Shown: positions 34,202 to 41,973 of the stretch, one piece after another
Position numbering within the stretch: the first letter of the stretch is position 1
Layout of the letters: the number at the start of each line of letters is the position of its first letter
NCBI GenBank assembly: GCA_013289825.1
Contig: JABCZF010000025.1
Location: forward strand, 1-64,000
Reading direction: 5' to 3'
DNA: 64,000 nt
Source of the DNA: Acidobacteriota bacterium
GTDB lineage: Bacteria; Acidobacteriota; Terriglobia; Acidiferrales; UBA7541
Position numbers and translations under genes: made by a program
Notes under the pieces: generated by a model
What the model was told of the DNA's origin: nothing
Seen by the model: only the letters and a program-made list of their open reading frames with translations
Database searches by the model: none

Positions 34202-34858
34202 ATGGCGAGGGTGAGCATCGATATTGAGTTGCAGGCGAAATGCCCACGGGTAGCGCTGGCGTGCATCACGGCGGGAGTGCAGACGGTGGCGACTCCGGAG
34301 GGCTTGGACCAAGCGCTGCGTAGTTGCGAAGAAAAAATCTTGCAGCTGGCGGAGCCCAAGACGGTGCTGGAGTCGGCAGCGATCTTGGCGACGCGGGCAG
34401 CGTACAAGGCGCTGGGGAAGGACCCGGCCAGGTATCGCGGGTCAGCGGAGGCGCTCTTGCGGAGGGTGATCGCAGGAAAGGGGTTGCCGCGGATCAATAA
34501 TGTGGTGGACGTGATCAACTATGTGAGCGTCGAGAGCCGGTTGTCGGTGGGGCTTTATGATCTGGCGCACGTCCAAGGCGATATTGTGTTTCGGGCGGGG
34601 CGGGCTCGGGAGACCTACAAAGGAATCGGGAAATACGACTTGAATCTCGAGGGATTGCCGGTGTTTTGTGATGCGCTTGGGCCGCATGGCAGTCCGACGA
34701 GCGATTCGGAACGGACCATGGTGACGGAAACGACCAAGAAGATCGTCGTCATCGTCATCTCGTTCGGCGGCGCGGACGGGCTCGAACGTTGGGCCGAGAG
34801 TGTGTCTGAACAGCTGAAGCAATACGCTTCAGGAGACACGGAAACCCGGGTGGTTTAG
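34202..34858 (+). CDS. B3/B4 tRNA-binding-domain protein
   Basis: 218 residues resembling the B3/B4 fold of the phenylalanyl-tRNA synthetase beta subunit as found in free-standing proteins: NVVDVINYVSVESRLSVGLY, then the LEGLPVFCDALGPHGSPTSDSERT stretch in the second half. Such proteins may edit mischarged tRNA or bind tRNA; that is family inference. It sits next to tRNA-Val on the opposite strand, which may be coincidence. ATG 34202 has only a weak purine-rich run upstream. Confidence 0.7.
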   Translation: MARVSIDIELQAKCPRVALACITAGVQTVATPEGLDQALRSCEEKILQLAEPKTVLESAAILATRAAYKALGKDPARYRGSAEALLRRVIAGKGLPRINNVVDVINYVSVESRLSVGLYDLAHVQGDIVFRAGRARETYKGIGKYDLNLEGLPVFCDALGPHGSPTSDSERTMVTETTKKIVVIVISFGGADGLERWAESVSEQLKQYASGDTETRVV

Positions 34859-34904
34859 CGGACAGTCCCGCAATCCTGGGGTCTCCGCGGGACGGCGCCA
34901 TTGG

Positions 34905-35447
34905 CTAGAACCTGTTCTCTGCTGCCCACGCAGCCACCTCCTCCGCCACCGAAAAATGTTGATCGTGATTGTTTTCATAGCGGCCGCCGAGCGCATAGGC
35001 ATTCACTTCCAGCGGTATCGCCTGGTAGCTGCCTCCATTGACAAATCCAAGTACGTAAAGCTCGGCAAAACGCGGAATGCCAAGCTGCCGATACTGCTCC
35101 ACGTGAACAAGTTCGTGAAAAAGCAAACCAGCTGTGAAAGCAACATGGGAAACGACTGTGTTTGAAAATGTAATCGCTGCCATGGTCGATTGATCTGGCA
35201 GGTTGTTGAAACCCAAGTTTCTCAACATGGGGTAGAACTCCGGGTTGGCCACTCGTTCCGATGGCAACACCAGCAATCGAGTGTCGTCGATAAGTTGCGG
35301 CAAGAAGAATCCAGCCATGGTGTCTTTCTGTTCTCGAGATAAGGGCATCGCGAGGGGTGCGTGGCGGACCTGCTGACTTCTGATGTACTGGGCCAAGAGG
35401 CCGCATACCTGAGCAATTTGCCCGTGGGTGAGGCGTGGAATTGGCAA
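34905..35447 (-). CDS. HExxH metalloprotein, zincin-like
   Basis: 180 residues with no signal peptide. LLFHELVHVEQYRQLG carries the HExxH zinc motif of zincin peptidases, embedded as in DUF4157-like proteins. The N-terminal half is unassigned. TTG start at 35447 with GGAG five bases before it. It begins 19 bases after the asd stop on the same strand and could be co-transcribed with ask-asd, although no functional tie is known. Confidence 0.6.
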   Translation of the reverse strand: MPIPRLTHGQIAQVCGLLAQYIRSQQVRHAPLAMPLSREQKDTMAGFFLPQLIDDTRLLVLPSERVANPEFYPMLRNLGFNNLPDQSTMAAITFSNTVVSHVAFTAGLLFHELVHVEQYRQLGIPRFAELYVLGFVNGGSYQAIPLEVNAYALGGRYENNHDQHFSVAEEVAAWAAENRF

Positions 35448-35466
35448 TTGCTCTCCGGGAAGCCCG

Positions 35467-36636
35467 TTATCGAGCGGCGAGTTGAGCTTCCTCCGCGGAG
35501 ACCCGACGATTCAGGAAGCCGCGGGCGGCGAGGAGTTCGGCGTTGAGAAGGGCGGCGCCGGCGGCGCCGCGAACGAGGTTGTGCGAGAGGAGCGTTAGCT
35601 TTATATCGAGGAGCGGGCATTCGCGTACCCGGCCAACTACGGCAGCCATACCGTTTCCGGCGTGAACATCGCGGCGCGGTTGCGGGCGGTCGTCGCCATC
35701 GAGGAGCATCACGGGGTGACGGATGGCGGAAGGAAGTGAGCGAAGCTCGGCACTAACTTCGAAGTTGCGCAACGCTTCGCGGACTTCCTTCAGGCAGGCA
35801 ATTTTTTTGAGGCTGACGGAGATGCACTCGAGGTGGCCTTCGAGAACGGGAACGCGATTGCAGTGGGCGCTCAGGCCCAGGCCGGCGTCGATGAAACGGG
35901 CGCCATCCCATCTGCCCAGCAGCTTCTGCGGCTCGGACTCCATTTTTTCTTCTTCTCCGCTGATGAAGGGAATGACGTTGGCGTGGATGTCCATCGAGGC
36001 CACGCCGGGATAGCCTGCCCCAGAGACCGCTTGGAGCGTGACGACGAAAACTTTTTCGAGTCCGAAAGCGTCTGCGAGCGGCTTCAAGACCAGGACCAGG
36101 CCAGCCGTCGAACAATTCGGGTTGGTGACCATGAAGCCGCCGTCGTAGCCGCGATTTTTTTGCTGCGCGGGGATGGCGTCGAGATGCGCGGCATTGACTT
36201 CGGGAATGAGCAAGGGGACGTCGGGATCCATACGGTGATTCTTTGAGTTGCTGACGACCGGATAGCCGGCGCGCGCGAAGTCGTCTTCGGCGCCGCCAGC
36301 GACGGAGGAATCGAGCGCGGAAAAAACAAAATCGCAATCGAGGCTGGGGTCGAGGCTTTTGACGATCAGGCTGCGCGCGACCTCCGGGATGGGACCGTCG
36401 AGGTGCCACCGCACGGCTTCCCCGTAGCTCCTGCCCGAAGAGCGTTCCGAGGCGGCAACTTCCGTCAGCTCGAACCATGGATGACCGGCGAGAAGTTTTA
36501 CCAGCCGCTGCCCGACGAGACCTGTCGCGCCCAGCACACCGGCGCGCCATTTTTTCGTGGCGCCGCCTGGCAGGGGACTCCCTGCTTGCTGCGCCATGCC
36601 GCTCTTATCGCCATTTTCCGAAGAATGCGCGCTCAT
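35467..36636 (-). CDS. asd: aspartate-semialdehyde dehydrogenase
   Basis: 389 residues. NADP site WRAGVLGATGLVGQRLV, active Cys in VTNPNCSTAGL and the SGAGYPGV block; the length and the motif set follow the archaeal/fungal-type enzyme. It reduces aspartyl phosphate to the semialdehyde, the branch point to lysine, methionine and threonine. ATG overlaps the aspartokinase stop (ATGA, 36633-36636) with GGAGG upstream, so the two are translationally coupled. The last 20 residues (RRVSAEEAQLAAR) are an extension. Confidence 0.9.
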   Translation of the reverse strand: MSAHSSENGDKSGMAQQAGSPLPGGATKKWRAGVLGATGLVGQRLVKLLAGHPWFELTEVAASERSSGRSYGEAVRWHLDGPIPEVARSLIVKSLDPSLDCDFVFSALDSSVAGGAEDDFARAGYPVVSNSKNHRMDPDVPLLIPEVNAAHLDAIPAQQKNRGYDGGFMVTNPNCSTAGLVLVLKPLADAFGLEKVFVVTLQAVSGAGYPGVASMDIHANVIPFISGEEEKMESEPQKLLGRWDGARFIDAGLGLSAHCNRVPVLEGHLECISVSLKKIACLKEVREALRNFEVSAELRSLPSAIRHPVMLLDGDDRPQPRRDVHAGNGMAAVVGRVRECPLLDIKLTLLSHNLVRGAAGAALLNAELLAARGFLNRRVSAEEAQLAAR

Positions 36637-37709
36637 GCTGCCCCTCCGAATTGCGCATGGTCATGAGCATGTTGAGGCAGGCCGATGCGCGTCCCTCGGG
36701 CGTGCGGCTTGAATGTGTTGCGAATCCATATGGTCATTTCCGTTTCCGCGGCGAGCGGCAGTACGTGAGGATGAAGGACCTTGGCGCCGCTGGCTGCCAG
36801 GGCGTGCGCTTCATCATAGCTCAGGTCGTGGAGAAGTTTAGCCTCAACGGAGACATGAGGATTGGCTGTGTAAACTCCGTCCACATCGGTCCAGATCACT
36901 AGTTCTTCGGCGTCCACAACGTGGGCAATGATGGCGCCTGAAAAGTCGGAGCTATTGCGGCCGAGCGTGGTGATGCGGCCGTCGGGAGTCGCGCCTATGA
37001 AACCGGTGACCACAGGAACAAGGGCGGCTTCCAGAAGCGGGAGGAGAATGCCGCGGCCGCGCGCCCGGGTCTCTTCCAGATGAGGCTTGGCGTCGCGGAA
37101 AGTGTCGCAGGTGAGCACGAAATCGGAGGAGGAAACGGGAACAGCGGCGACGCCGGATTTTTCGAGAGCGGCGGCGAACAGACGGGCGCTGAATCGTTCG
37201 CCAAAGGAGGCGAGGCGATCGGCGAGTTCGGGGGTGGTGGCGACGCGGCCCTGTGACGGCACTTCGTGCAGAAGATCCCGGCCAAGCAGCTGGAGGCCGC
37301 GCCGGACGCGATCGTGCTTCGCTTCCTCAAGCTGGAGATCCTCGAGCACATCAAAATGCAGATGCAGGACACCTTCGGCCTCGTTGCGCGCGTGGGAAAG
37401 TTTTCCTTCGGCGAGCGTACGCGAGATGGAGAGAAGCCGATCGGTGACGCCCTTCATCGCGGAGACCACCACGATGACCCTCGAGGACCGGGCAGCCGCG
37501 CGGACCAGTTCTGCGGCGTGCAGCATGCGCTCGGCCCCGAGTAGAGAGCTGCCGCCGAATTTCAAGGCCACCACGGATTGCCGGGGGCTTTCCGCTGCAT
37601 CGTTGTTGGCGGCCGTAAAGCGACCTTCTTCAGTAATACTCGTAACCGCAAAGGGTTCAACTAGGCAGCTTTCTCGGGCCACTTTTTCCTGCACGTATTC
37701 GGGGCTCAT
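36633..37709 (-). CDS. aspartate kinase lacking ACT domains
   Basis: 358 residues. The catalytic domain is complete: VVALKFGGSSLLGAERML, VVSAMKGVTDRLL, SFGERFSARLF, TLGRNSSDFSGAII, WTDVDGVYTANP and KVLHPHVLPLA. It stops at the end of the kinase domain, so the ACT regulatory part found in the other aspartokinase (about 150 residues) is missing; the natural stop overlaps asd, so this is not a fresh truncation. About 45 N-terminal residues precede the kinase. ATG 37709 has AGGAG seven bases upstream. Control at the transcript level by the leader at 37743-37923 would replace feedback inhibition. Confidence 0.85.
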   Translation of the reverse strand: MSPEYVQEKVARESCLVEPFAVTSITEEGRFTAANNDAAESPRQSVVALKFGGSSLLGAERMLHAAELVRAAARSSRVIVVVSAMKGVTDRLLSISRTLAEGKLSHARNEAEGVLHLHFDVLEDLQLEEAKHDRVRRGLQLLGRDLLHEVPSQGRVATTPELADRLASFGERFSARLFAAALEKSGVAAVPVSSSDFVLTCDTFRDAKPHLEETRARGRGILLPLLEAALVPVVTGFIGATPDGRITTLGRNSSDFSGAIIAHVVDAEELVIWTDVDGVYTANPHVSVEAKLLHDLSYDEAHALAASGAKVLHPHVLPLAAETEMTIWIRNTFKPHARGTRIGLPQHAHDHAQFGGAA

Positions 37710-37742
37710 CGCGCCGCTCCTGGTTTCCGCTGGAGCGTCTCT

Positions 37743-37794
37743 GGCGGCGGGTTAAAAGAAGAAACCCACCGCCAGGTTCGCTTCAGGCGGTGGG
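37743..37794 (-). terminator. attenuator: terminator hairpin with an overlapping alternative pairing
   Basis: On the minus strand CCCACCGCC (37794-37786) and GGCGGTGGG (37773-37765) form a 9-bp stem, followed by TTTCTTCTTTT. A third segment CCCGCCGCC (37751-37743) could also pair with GGCGGTGGG. Upstream, GGCGCGTGG (37836-37828, inside the leader frame) can pair with CCACCGCC with one bulged base and would block the terminator. Confidence 0.7.
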
Positions 37795-37815
37795 TTGTAA
37801 ACTTTTACTAGCTTG

Positions 37816-37923
37816 CTAGCTGTTTCTCCACGCGCCGGAAGCGAAAATAGTGGACTTCGCCTTAGTCGAGGTAGTCGACATAGACGTCGTCGTGGTAATT
37901 CGCTTGGTCGCGATGGAAACCAT
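37816..37923 (-). CDS. probable threonine-rich leader peptide (thrL-like)
   Basis: A 35-codon frame on the minus strand reading MVSIATKRITTTTSMSTTST then KAKSTIFASGAWRNS. Nine Thr and three Ile codons cluster before the antiterminator segment, as in E. coli thrL (MKRISTTITT...). It ends about 20 bases before the terminator stem, directly ahead of ask-asd. The weak point is the start: no Shine-Dalgarno precedes the ATG. The frame extends upstream to a GTG at 37995, adding a hydrophobic stretch (LAIFAFACGLLCVSLSLG), so a 59-residue small membrane peptide is the alternative reading. Confidence 0.55.
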   Translation of the reverse strand: MVSIATKRITTTTSMSTTSTKAKSTIFASGAWRNS

Positions 37924-38121
37924 ACCAAGCGAAAGACTAACACAAAGCAAACCGCAGGCAAAGGCAAAGATTGCAAGGGTTGAAAAGGACCGCACGGCGG
38001 GGTGTCGAGAAGATTCCCTGGCTCGAAGTTGTGTCGTCAGGTCTCTGGCAATGATTAGCTAACATTATGTAAATAAATTACTTACAAGAGTTATTATGCA
38101 TTTGAGACAGAAAGGCCTTAT
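37924..38121. other. AT-rich upstream region of the ask-asd leader
   Basis: About 200 bases between the leader frame and the DDAH gene stop. 38068-38086 (TGTAAATAAATTACTTACA) is a 19-base palindrome with 16 matching positions and is the most AT-rich stretch nearby, a candidate operator or promoter region. No clear -35/-10 pair. Confidence 0.35.
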
Positions 38122-38886
38122 CTAAGCTTCGAAGATCAAGCTAGAGCAAGTAAGGCCGGACTCGGCTTTTTGGAGCTCAGAGATGTCAAGAGCAGTGACG
38201 TCGAAACCTTGGGCTTCGACGCGGGCGCGTGTGCGAGGGAAAGACGCCGGAAAAATGATTGTATTTCCCAGGGCCAAGGCGTTGGCGGCGTGAGGTTCCC
38301 TGGGGTCGACGTCGATCCAGTCGTAGCCGGAGAAGGGCGCCGGATCGAACCAGGTGCGGTTGGCTAGCAGAGTCTGGCGGCCGAGGCAGGTGACCGCGGA
38401 CTTGAGGTGCAGGCAGCCCGTCACCGCAACGGGTATGACTTGGTAATGGTGCGGCGCGAGGATGGCGGCGAGTTGGCGAAGGCCCTCGGCGTTGCTGCGT
38501 TTCGTGACACCGACGAAAAGTTTGCGGCCGATGCGCAGAATGTCGCCGCCCTCAAGATGGCCTGGTAGAGTAACGTACGCAAGAGTGCGAAATTTGGAAA
38601 TGGCTTCGGCGAGCGACGCGGCTTCCAGACGCCGCGATTCTGTGCCCAACGGAAAAATAACGGCGAGTTCATCAAGGACGATGGCGGGATCCTCGACGAA
38701 CATGGAATCGGGGAGATCCGGCTGGGAGGCGAGGGACACGACACGAGCGCCGAGTTTTTCGAGAAGTTGTTCGTAGCAGTGATGCTGCTCGCGCGCGATT
38801 TGGAGCTCGATCGGCTGGCGCGAGATAAAGCTTAGTTCACAATTTACGATGGCGGGGCTGACGGCGCGCGTGATGGCGGTGAGCAC
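38122..38886 (-). CDS. dimethylarginine dimethylaminohydrolase-like (guanidino-group hydrolase)
   Basis: 254 residues of the amidinotransferase/DDAH fold. The catalytic parts are visible: FVEDPAIV (acidic pair), GHLEGGDILRIG, CLHLKSAVTC with the active His, and the catalytic Cys in GLTCSSLIF near the C-terminus. The family hydrolyses methylated arginines or related guanidino compounds to citrulline. Start GTG 38886 has no good ribosome site. The neighbours (winged-helix regulator upstream, ask-asd downstream) give no clue to the substrate. Confidence 0.8.
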   Translation of the reverse strand: MLTAITRAVSPAIVNCELSFISRQPIELQIAREQHHCYEQLLEKLGARVVSLASQPDLPDSMFVEDPAIVLDELAVIFPLGTESRRLEAASLAEAISKFRTLAYVTLPGHLEGGDILRIGRKLFVGVTKRSNAEGLRQLAAILAPHHYQVIPVAVTGCLHLKSAVTCLGRQTLLANRTWFDPAPFSGYDWIDVDPREPHAANALALGNTIIFPASFPRTRARVEAQGFDVTALDISELQKAESGLTCSSLIFEA

Positions 38887-38973
38887 GATCGGGGACTAAG
38901 TTTACACGAGAAACTCCGAACGAGTTGCGGCTCTCGAGACCCAGCATGCTTCTGGAAAATTCCGAGCGCGCCG

Positions 38974-39585
38974 CTAAGGCCAACGCGTGGCTTGCGCGAA
39001 ATGAGAAATATAGAGTGTGGTGATGGTGATGCCGGCACCGAGAAGCATTCCGGCAAGGATCAGACCGACCACGCCAATAGGTATCCAAAAACCTGAACGC
39101 GCAGCAGCGGGTTCCTTCGTGAGAGCCGCCGGAACAGAGGCGTTCTCGGTAACCGCGTTCGGAGCCAGGGGTCCCGAGGGAACTTCGGAGGCCTCGGCCG
39201 CCACCAGGAGGCAGTACCCTTTGCGGGGAATGGTCTCAATGTACAGAGGCTTGTCCGTAGAATCGCCCAGCACTTGGCGAAGCTTGTTCACCGTGGTATT
39301 GACGTTGGCGTCGTAATTGACGTGCGTGTCAGCGGGCCAGAGGCGCTGCCGCAGCTCTTCGCGGGTCACCACTTCACCCGGCTTATCGAGAAGCGCTACG
39401 AGGACTTGATACACCTTTCCCTGTAGCTTGAGTCGCGAGCCATTTTTGGTTACTTCTTGTCGCTGTTGATCGACCTGAAACGGACCGAAACGCAGAAAAC
39501 GCGGACGTGAAGGAGGCGCGAACCTTGATCGTTCTTCCATCCCGGTATCCAGCGTTGGGACTAAGTTCGGAGTCATACACCCCAT
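38974..39585 (-). CDS. CadC-like winged-helix regulator with C-terminal membrane helix
   Basis: 203 residues: an OmpR/PhoB-type winged helix at about 28-125 (FRFGPFQVDQQRQEV-like start as FLRFGPFQVDQQ, LDKPGEVVTREELRQRLWP, VNTTVNKLRQVLGD, YIETIPRKGYCLL), a linker and one hydrophobic segment near the end (IPIGVVGLILAGMLLGAGIT). Such one-component membrane regulators are numerous in Acidobacteria; most have a large sensor after the helix, whereas here only about ten residues follow. Several ATGs compete for the start (39585, 39576, 39540). Confidence 0.75.
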   Translation of the reverse strand: MGCMTPNLVPTLDTGMEERSRFAPPSRPRFLRFGPFQVDQQRQEVTKNGSRLKLQGKVYQVLVALLDKPGEVVTREELRQRLWPADTHVNYDANVNTTVNKLRQVLGDSTDKPLYIETIPRKGYCLLVAAEASEVPSGPLAPNAVTENASVPAALTKEPAAARSGFWIPIGVVGLILAGMLLGAGITITTLYISHFAQATRWP

Positions 39586-39956
39586 CCTATATAGGCATTA
39601 GACGCGGAAAACGCCCAGGTGTTTACTGGAGAATACGAAATTTCTATAGAGAAGTTTCCTCTTTTCACCTATGGGGCCGTATCGAGAAAGAAAAGAGGCG
39701 GCACAAGGGTATAAAATTGTGAGCCGCAGGTGGGAAAGAGCTCACTTCCTGGAGACCCGGAGGTTGAACCCAGAAATATTGAGCGAATATGAAACATATG
39801 TCCGTAAATGGGACGGATAGTTGCCCGAAAATGCTCAGTTAAATTTAGAAATTATTTTTTCCATTTGGTCCTGCGCATGCTCTCGGCCCCTGCTGTGGCA
39901 CTCTTGACTCGCGCAAACCAGTTGCATCGCGCTGGCCGCCTAAAACCGTAGACCAG
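39586..39956. other. AT-rich intergenic region
   Basis: 371 bases between the winged-helix gene (5' end) and a CocE-like gene (3' end), both on the minus strand. It contains a GTGAGC...GCTCAC stem at about 39719-39745, an inverted pair TCCGT/ACGGA near 39801-39817 and several AT-rich tracts including AATTATTTTTTCC. A small RNA or a regulated promoter of the winged-helix gene would fit, but I see no coding frame. Confidence 0.4.
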
Positions 39957-41858
39957 CTAGCTTCCGGCGGTTGCCGGCGTCTCGGATAAAGTCATGATTT
40001 CGACGCTCGACGGGAACCGCTTGGAGCGATAAATGCGCTGCGTCGCTTTCTGGTAGTCGGATTCTTTGGCTTCGAAGATGTTGGGGACAAACGTTTGCGG
40101 GTTGCGGTCGTAGACGGGGAACCAGGTGCTCTGCACCTGCACCATGATGCGGTGGCCCTTCTTAAAGACGTGATCCGCGGTATGCAGGTCGATCGTGAAC
40201 GGTGTGACTTCGCCGGGCTTGAGGGCCTCGGGTTTCTCGAAGGATTGGTGATAACGGCCGCGGAAAATCTCATCGGAAATCATCAGTTCGTAGCCGGAGA
40301 GTTTCCAGTCGTCCGGATACTGTTGCGGGTAGACGTCGATCAATTTAACGATCCAATCGCTGTCGCTGCCGGTGGTGGAGGCGAAGAGCTTGGCCGTGAC
40401 CTGGCCGGCGAGCGTGACGTCCTCCGCTAATTCCTCCGTTTGCCAGGTCAACACGTCGGGGCGTTCGTCGACGAAGCGCTGGTCCTCGACGAGCCAGGTG
40501 TACCAGCTGCCGGGATGATCCTCCGGATAGGTCATGTCGATAGGGCGATGGCGGTATGGCACGGGATGCGCGGGATCGCTGACATACGTGTCGCTAGCGT
40601 CAGCGGAATCCGTTTGCGGAGCCTCGAAAGAGAGTCGTCCGTGCTCGCGGAAATAGAGGTTTTTGGTTTGCGCCTCGCGCGGCGGCCAGGAATCAAATTG
40701 CCTCCAGTTATTGGTCCCCGTTTGGAAAAGCAGGGCTTCTTTCAGCGGCAGCGAGCCTTTATCCTTGAGCCAGTAATCAAACCAGGGGACTTCAATTTTC
40801 TGGCGAAAATAAACCGACGTGTCGCTGCCAAAGGGAATTTCGCCGAGTGACTTGCCCGGGCCGCCGCCCCATCCGCCGTGATTCCACGGTCCCGCGACGA
40901 GATAGTTGAGATGTTTCGAATCGGACTTCTCAAGCCGCGCGTAGGTCGCCATCGGGCCGTAAAAATCCTCCTGGTCCCACCAGCCGGCGACGTTGAGATT
41001 CGGAACGGTGGGTTCCTTCAAACCGTAAGCGACTGCGTGGCGTTTCCAAAAATCGTCGTAACTAGGGTGGGCCACAAATTCGTTCCAGGTCGGCAATTTT
41101 CCGTGGAAATATTTGGTGTTGGCGTTCCTGAGTGCGCCCAGGCGGAGATAGAAGTCGTAAACGTCGAAGCGGTCGAAGGCGAAACTGAAGTTCTCGTTGG
41201 AGGATTCCAGAAGCGCAGTGTATTCGAAGCCGTAGCTGAGACGAAAAGCGCCGTTGTGGAAGAAATCGTCGCCGAGCCAGGTATCGCCCATACAGGCCTG
41301 TTCGGACGCGGCCTTGAGCGCCGGATGCGGATTGATCATGCCCATGGTCACCAGAAAACCGTCGTAGGAAATCCCATCGAGACCTACGCGGCCATTATTG
41401 TTCGGAACATTTTTTACCAGCCAGTCGATGGCGTCGTAGGTGTCCGTACTTTCGTCGACACCTTGGGCGTCGCTCGGGTCATGCAGCGGGCGAAGCATGA
41501 CGAACTTCCCTTCCGAGCCATAGCGCCCGCGAATATCCTGAAACGCAAAGATATAGCCCTCCGGAACCAGGTCCGCGTAGCGATAGATCATGCTGCTGAT
41601 GCCCTTGTCCGGGCTGGAGATTCCGTAGGGCGTCCGGCTAAAGAGAATCGGCAGCCGCGCCGCGGCGTTCTTCGGCTTGTAGAACTCGGTGTGCAGCTTC
41701 ACGCCATCGCGCATGGGAATCATCACTTCGCTTTTGTCGAAGAGCGCGCTAAGGTCGGGGCGTTGAGGTTGCCGAGCAGCTCCAAAACGGGGCACGCACA
41801 CCAGACCGGCCAGAGCGAGGAAAAACGTGACGCTGCTTATTTTACGGATGGAACGCAT
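39957..41858 (-). CDS. exported CocE/NonD-family (X-Pro dipeptidyl-peptidase-like) hydrolase 1
   Basis: 633 residues with a signal peptide. The alpha/beta-hydrolase nucleophile motif GISYDGFLV, the N-terminal VMIPMRDGVKLHTEFY and the C-terminal jelly-roll domain (SRFPSSVEIM end, GHRIMVQVQSTWFPVYDRN) are those of cocaine esterase/alpha-amino acid ester hydrolase relatives. It probably cleaves esters or amides in the periplasm. It is 115 bases downstream of a paralog of the same length and very similar sequence. Confidence 0.85.
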   Translation of the reverse strand: MRSIRKISSVTFFLALAGLVCVPRFGAARQPQRPDLSALFDKSEVMIPMRDGVKLHTEFYKPKNAAARLPILFSRTPYGISSPDKGISSMIYRYADLVPEGYIFAFQDIRGRYGSEGKFVMLRPLHDPSDAQGVDESTDTYDAIDWLVKNVPNNNGRVGLDGISYDGFLVTMGMINPHPALKAASEQACMGDTWLGDDFFHNGAFRLSYGFEYTALLESSNENFSFAFDRFDVYDFYLRLGALRNANTKYFHGKLPTWNEFVAHPSYDDFWKRHAVAYGLKEPTVPNLNVAGWWDQEDFYGPMATYARLEKSDSKHLNYLVAGPWNHGGWGGGPGKSLGEIPFGSDTSVYFRQKIEVPWFDYWLKDKGSLPLKEALLFQTGTNNWRQFDSWPPREAQTKNLYFREHGRLSFEAPQTDSADASDTYVSDPAHPVPYRHRPIDMTYPEDHPGSWYTWLVEDQRFVDERPDVLTWQTEELAEDVTLAGQVTAKLFASTTGSDSDWIVKLIDVYPQQYPDDWKLSGYELMISDEIFRGRYHQSFEKPEALKPGEVTPFTIDLHTADHVFKKGHRIMVQVQSTWFPVYDRNPQTFVPNIFEAKESDYQKATQRIYRSKRFPSSVEIMTLSETPATAGS

Positions 41859-41973
41859 GGAGACTCTCCCGAAGTGCTGCGCATGATCGGCATTTTCCGA
41901 GCGAAGCCGAGAATATCACAAGAGACTCGGCGCACTCTTTCCGCAAGAGGGCTCCCGCGCAAATGAAAAAACT

